6,444 nucleotides of DNA from Lentisphaeria bacterium UBA1829. Its GTDB lineage: Bacteria; Verrucomicrobiota; Lentisphaeria; Victivallales; UBA1829. The notes beneath the pieces are model-generated. The model was given only the letters and a program-made list of their open reading frames with translations, was not told the DNA's origin and searched no databases. Shown one piece after another: positions 5,893 through 6,444 of the stretch (position 1 is the stretch's first letter; the number at the start of each line of letters is the position of its first letter). Where the stretch lies: NCBI GenBank assembly GCA_002338895.1, contig DDJH01000241.1:9482-15925 (forward strand). Direction: 5' to 3'. The translations under genes and the position numbers were made by a program.

Positions 5893-6444
5893 TCAGGAGA
5901 GTTTGCTCAGCACCTCTTCGAGTGTGGTTTCCGCCAGACATTCAAAATTGTCGGCGGCTCCGTAGTAGAGGCGGATTCGTCCATCCTCTTCCGGAACGGC
6001 TCCGCAGGGGAAGACCACGTTCGGAACGAATCCGTTCGTTTCGTAGGGGGCTTCCGGACACAGCAGGATGTTCGAGCGTCCGAGAACGATGGACGGATCG
6101 TGCAGATCCAGAAGCATCGCGCCCGCGGTGTAGTAGTGCCCTGCGCAGTTCGTGTCGACGGCGTGCAGAAAGACGAGCCAGCCGCGATCCGTTTTGATCG
6201 GCGGAGTTCCGGCTCCGATTTTGAGACTGTCCCATCTTCCGCTTCCGCGGGACGCGATGATCCGGCAGTCGCCCCAGAAGTGCAGATCCGGCGAGCACGA
6301 GATCCAGATGTTTCCGGTCGTTCCGCACTCGGGCCGATGCAGCATCCAGTACAGTCCGTTGATTTTTTCCGGAAACAGGACCGCGTTCCGGTTCTGGACA
6401 TGATGCGGAAAGGAGACATGGCGGATCGTCCGGAAATCCTCTGT
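5893..6444 (-). CDS. GH130 family enzyme, probable beta-mannoside phosphorylase; C-terminal part, start beyond window
   Basis: Open from the right edge to a TGA at 5893-5895; 183 residues are visible of a family of roughly 300-390. The frame continues upstream of the in-frame ATG at 6345 (HHVQNRNAVLFPEKINGLYW), so that ATG is internal. Family motifs: NRNAVLFPEKING (18-30), MLHRPE (34-39), IWISCSPDLHFWGD (46-59), WDSLKIGAGTPPIKT (71-85), GWLVFLHAVD (88-97), GAMLLDLHDPSIVLGR (108-123), GFVPNVVFPCGA (138-149), IRLYYGAAD (157-165). GH130 members break beta-mannosides, mostly with phosphate to give mannose 1-phosphate. From memory, phosphorylases use two arginines 18 residues apart and a later histidine to hold phosphate; visible Arg19 and Arg37 are exactly 18 apart and His94 fits, which favours a phosphorylase over the hydrolytic subfamilies. 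The catalytic Asp lies upstream, outside the window. The acceptor sugar (glucose, N-acetylglucosamine, mannooligosaccharide) cannot be told. Confidence 0.9.
   Translation of the reverse strand, partial: TEDFRTIRHVSFPHHVQNRNAVLFPEKINGLYWMLHRPECGTTGNIWISCSPDLHFWGDCRIIASRGSGRWDSLKIGAGTPPIKTDRGWLVFLHAVDTNCAGHYYTAGAMLLDLHDPSIVLGRSNILLCPEAPYETNGFVPNVVFPCGAVPEEDGRIRLYYGAADNFECLAETTLEEVLSKLS

Noticed and set aside
5893..6345. ATG at 6345 as the true start of the GH130 gene
   Set aside because: The frame remains open to the window edge and the residues before it carry the conserved NRNAVLFPEKI block, so the ATG is internal.
1..6444. Very frequent TTCCGG / TCCGGA hexamers across the window
   Set aside because: They fall mostly inside genes in coding phase (Phe-Arg, Ser-Gly and related pairs) and follow from codon preference, not from a dispersed repeat or array.

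Overview
The 6.4 kb window is a carbohydrate-use locus with five genes, two of them cut by the window edges. The likely source is a GC-rich bacterium of the Lentisphaerota (Victivallis-like) or a close PVC relative. This rests on a pseudopilin-like protein carrying the [29 protein letters not shown] leader and a DGH motif near its C-terminus. That protein sits beside a large secreted glycosidase and an AraC regulator, a grouping I associate with that phylum. The assignment is by gene style only, because no marker gene is present.

Layout, left to right: (1) 1-1628, minus: N-terminal 542 residues of a secreted, probably clan GH-A (GH5-like) glycoside hydrolase; its C-terminus lies beyond base 1. 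(2) 1633-2358, minus: pseudopilin-like protein, 4 bases upstream of gene 1 and surely co-transcribed with it. (3) 2359-2483: a compact divergent control region. Two good sigma70-type promoters overlap back to back and are flanked by a perfect 16-bp inverted repeat whose arm centres are 73 bp apart. (4) 2484-3368, plus: AraC-family regulator. (5) 3369-3445: convergent gap with a perfect 10-bp hairpin. (6) 3446-5713, minus: cytoplasmic GH3 glycosidase. (7) 5714-5892: gap with a near-copy of the control-region repeat, a candidate promoter, a terminator-like hairpin and a separate long imperfect hairpin of 61 nt. (8) 5893-6444, minus: C-terminal part of a GH130 enzyme, probably a beta-mannoside phosphorylase; its start lies beyond the right edge.

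How it may work together (inference): the secreted hydrolase, perhaps with the envelope-anchored pseudopilin, would cut a glycan outside the cytoplasm. Imported oligosaccharides would be finished inside by the GH3 exo-hydrolase and the GH130 phosphorylase. GH130 chemistry makes a mannose-containing substrate (mannan, glucomannan or N-glycan core) the most reasonable guess. The AraC protein is the obvious candidate to control the divergent operon. The shared motif TTCAATCAAAAAA (TTCATTCAAAAAA in front of GH3) suggests that the regulator gene, the pseudopilin operon and the GH3 gene belong to one regulon, although an A-rich mRNA leader function is an alternative. No transporter, RNA gene, mobile element or CRISPR array was seen.
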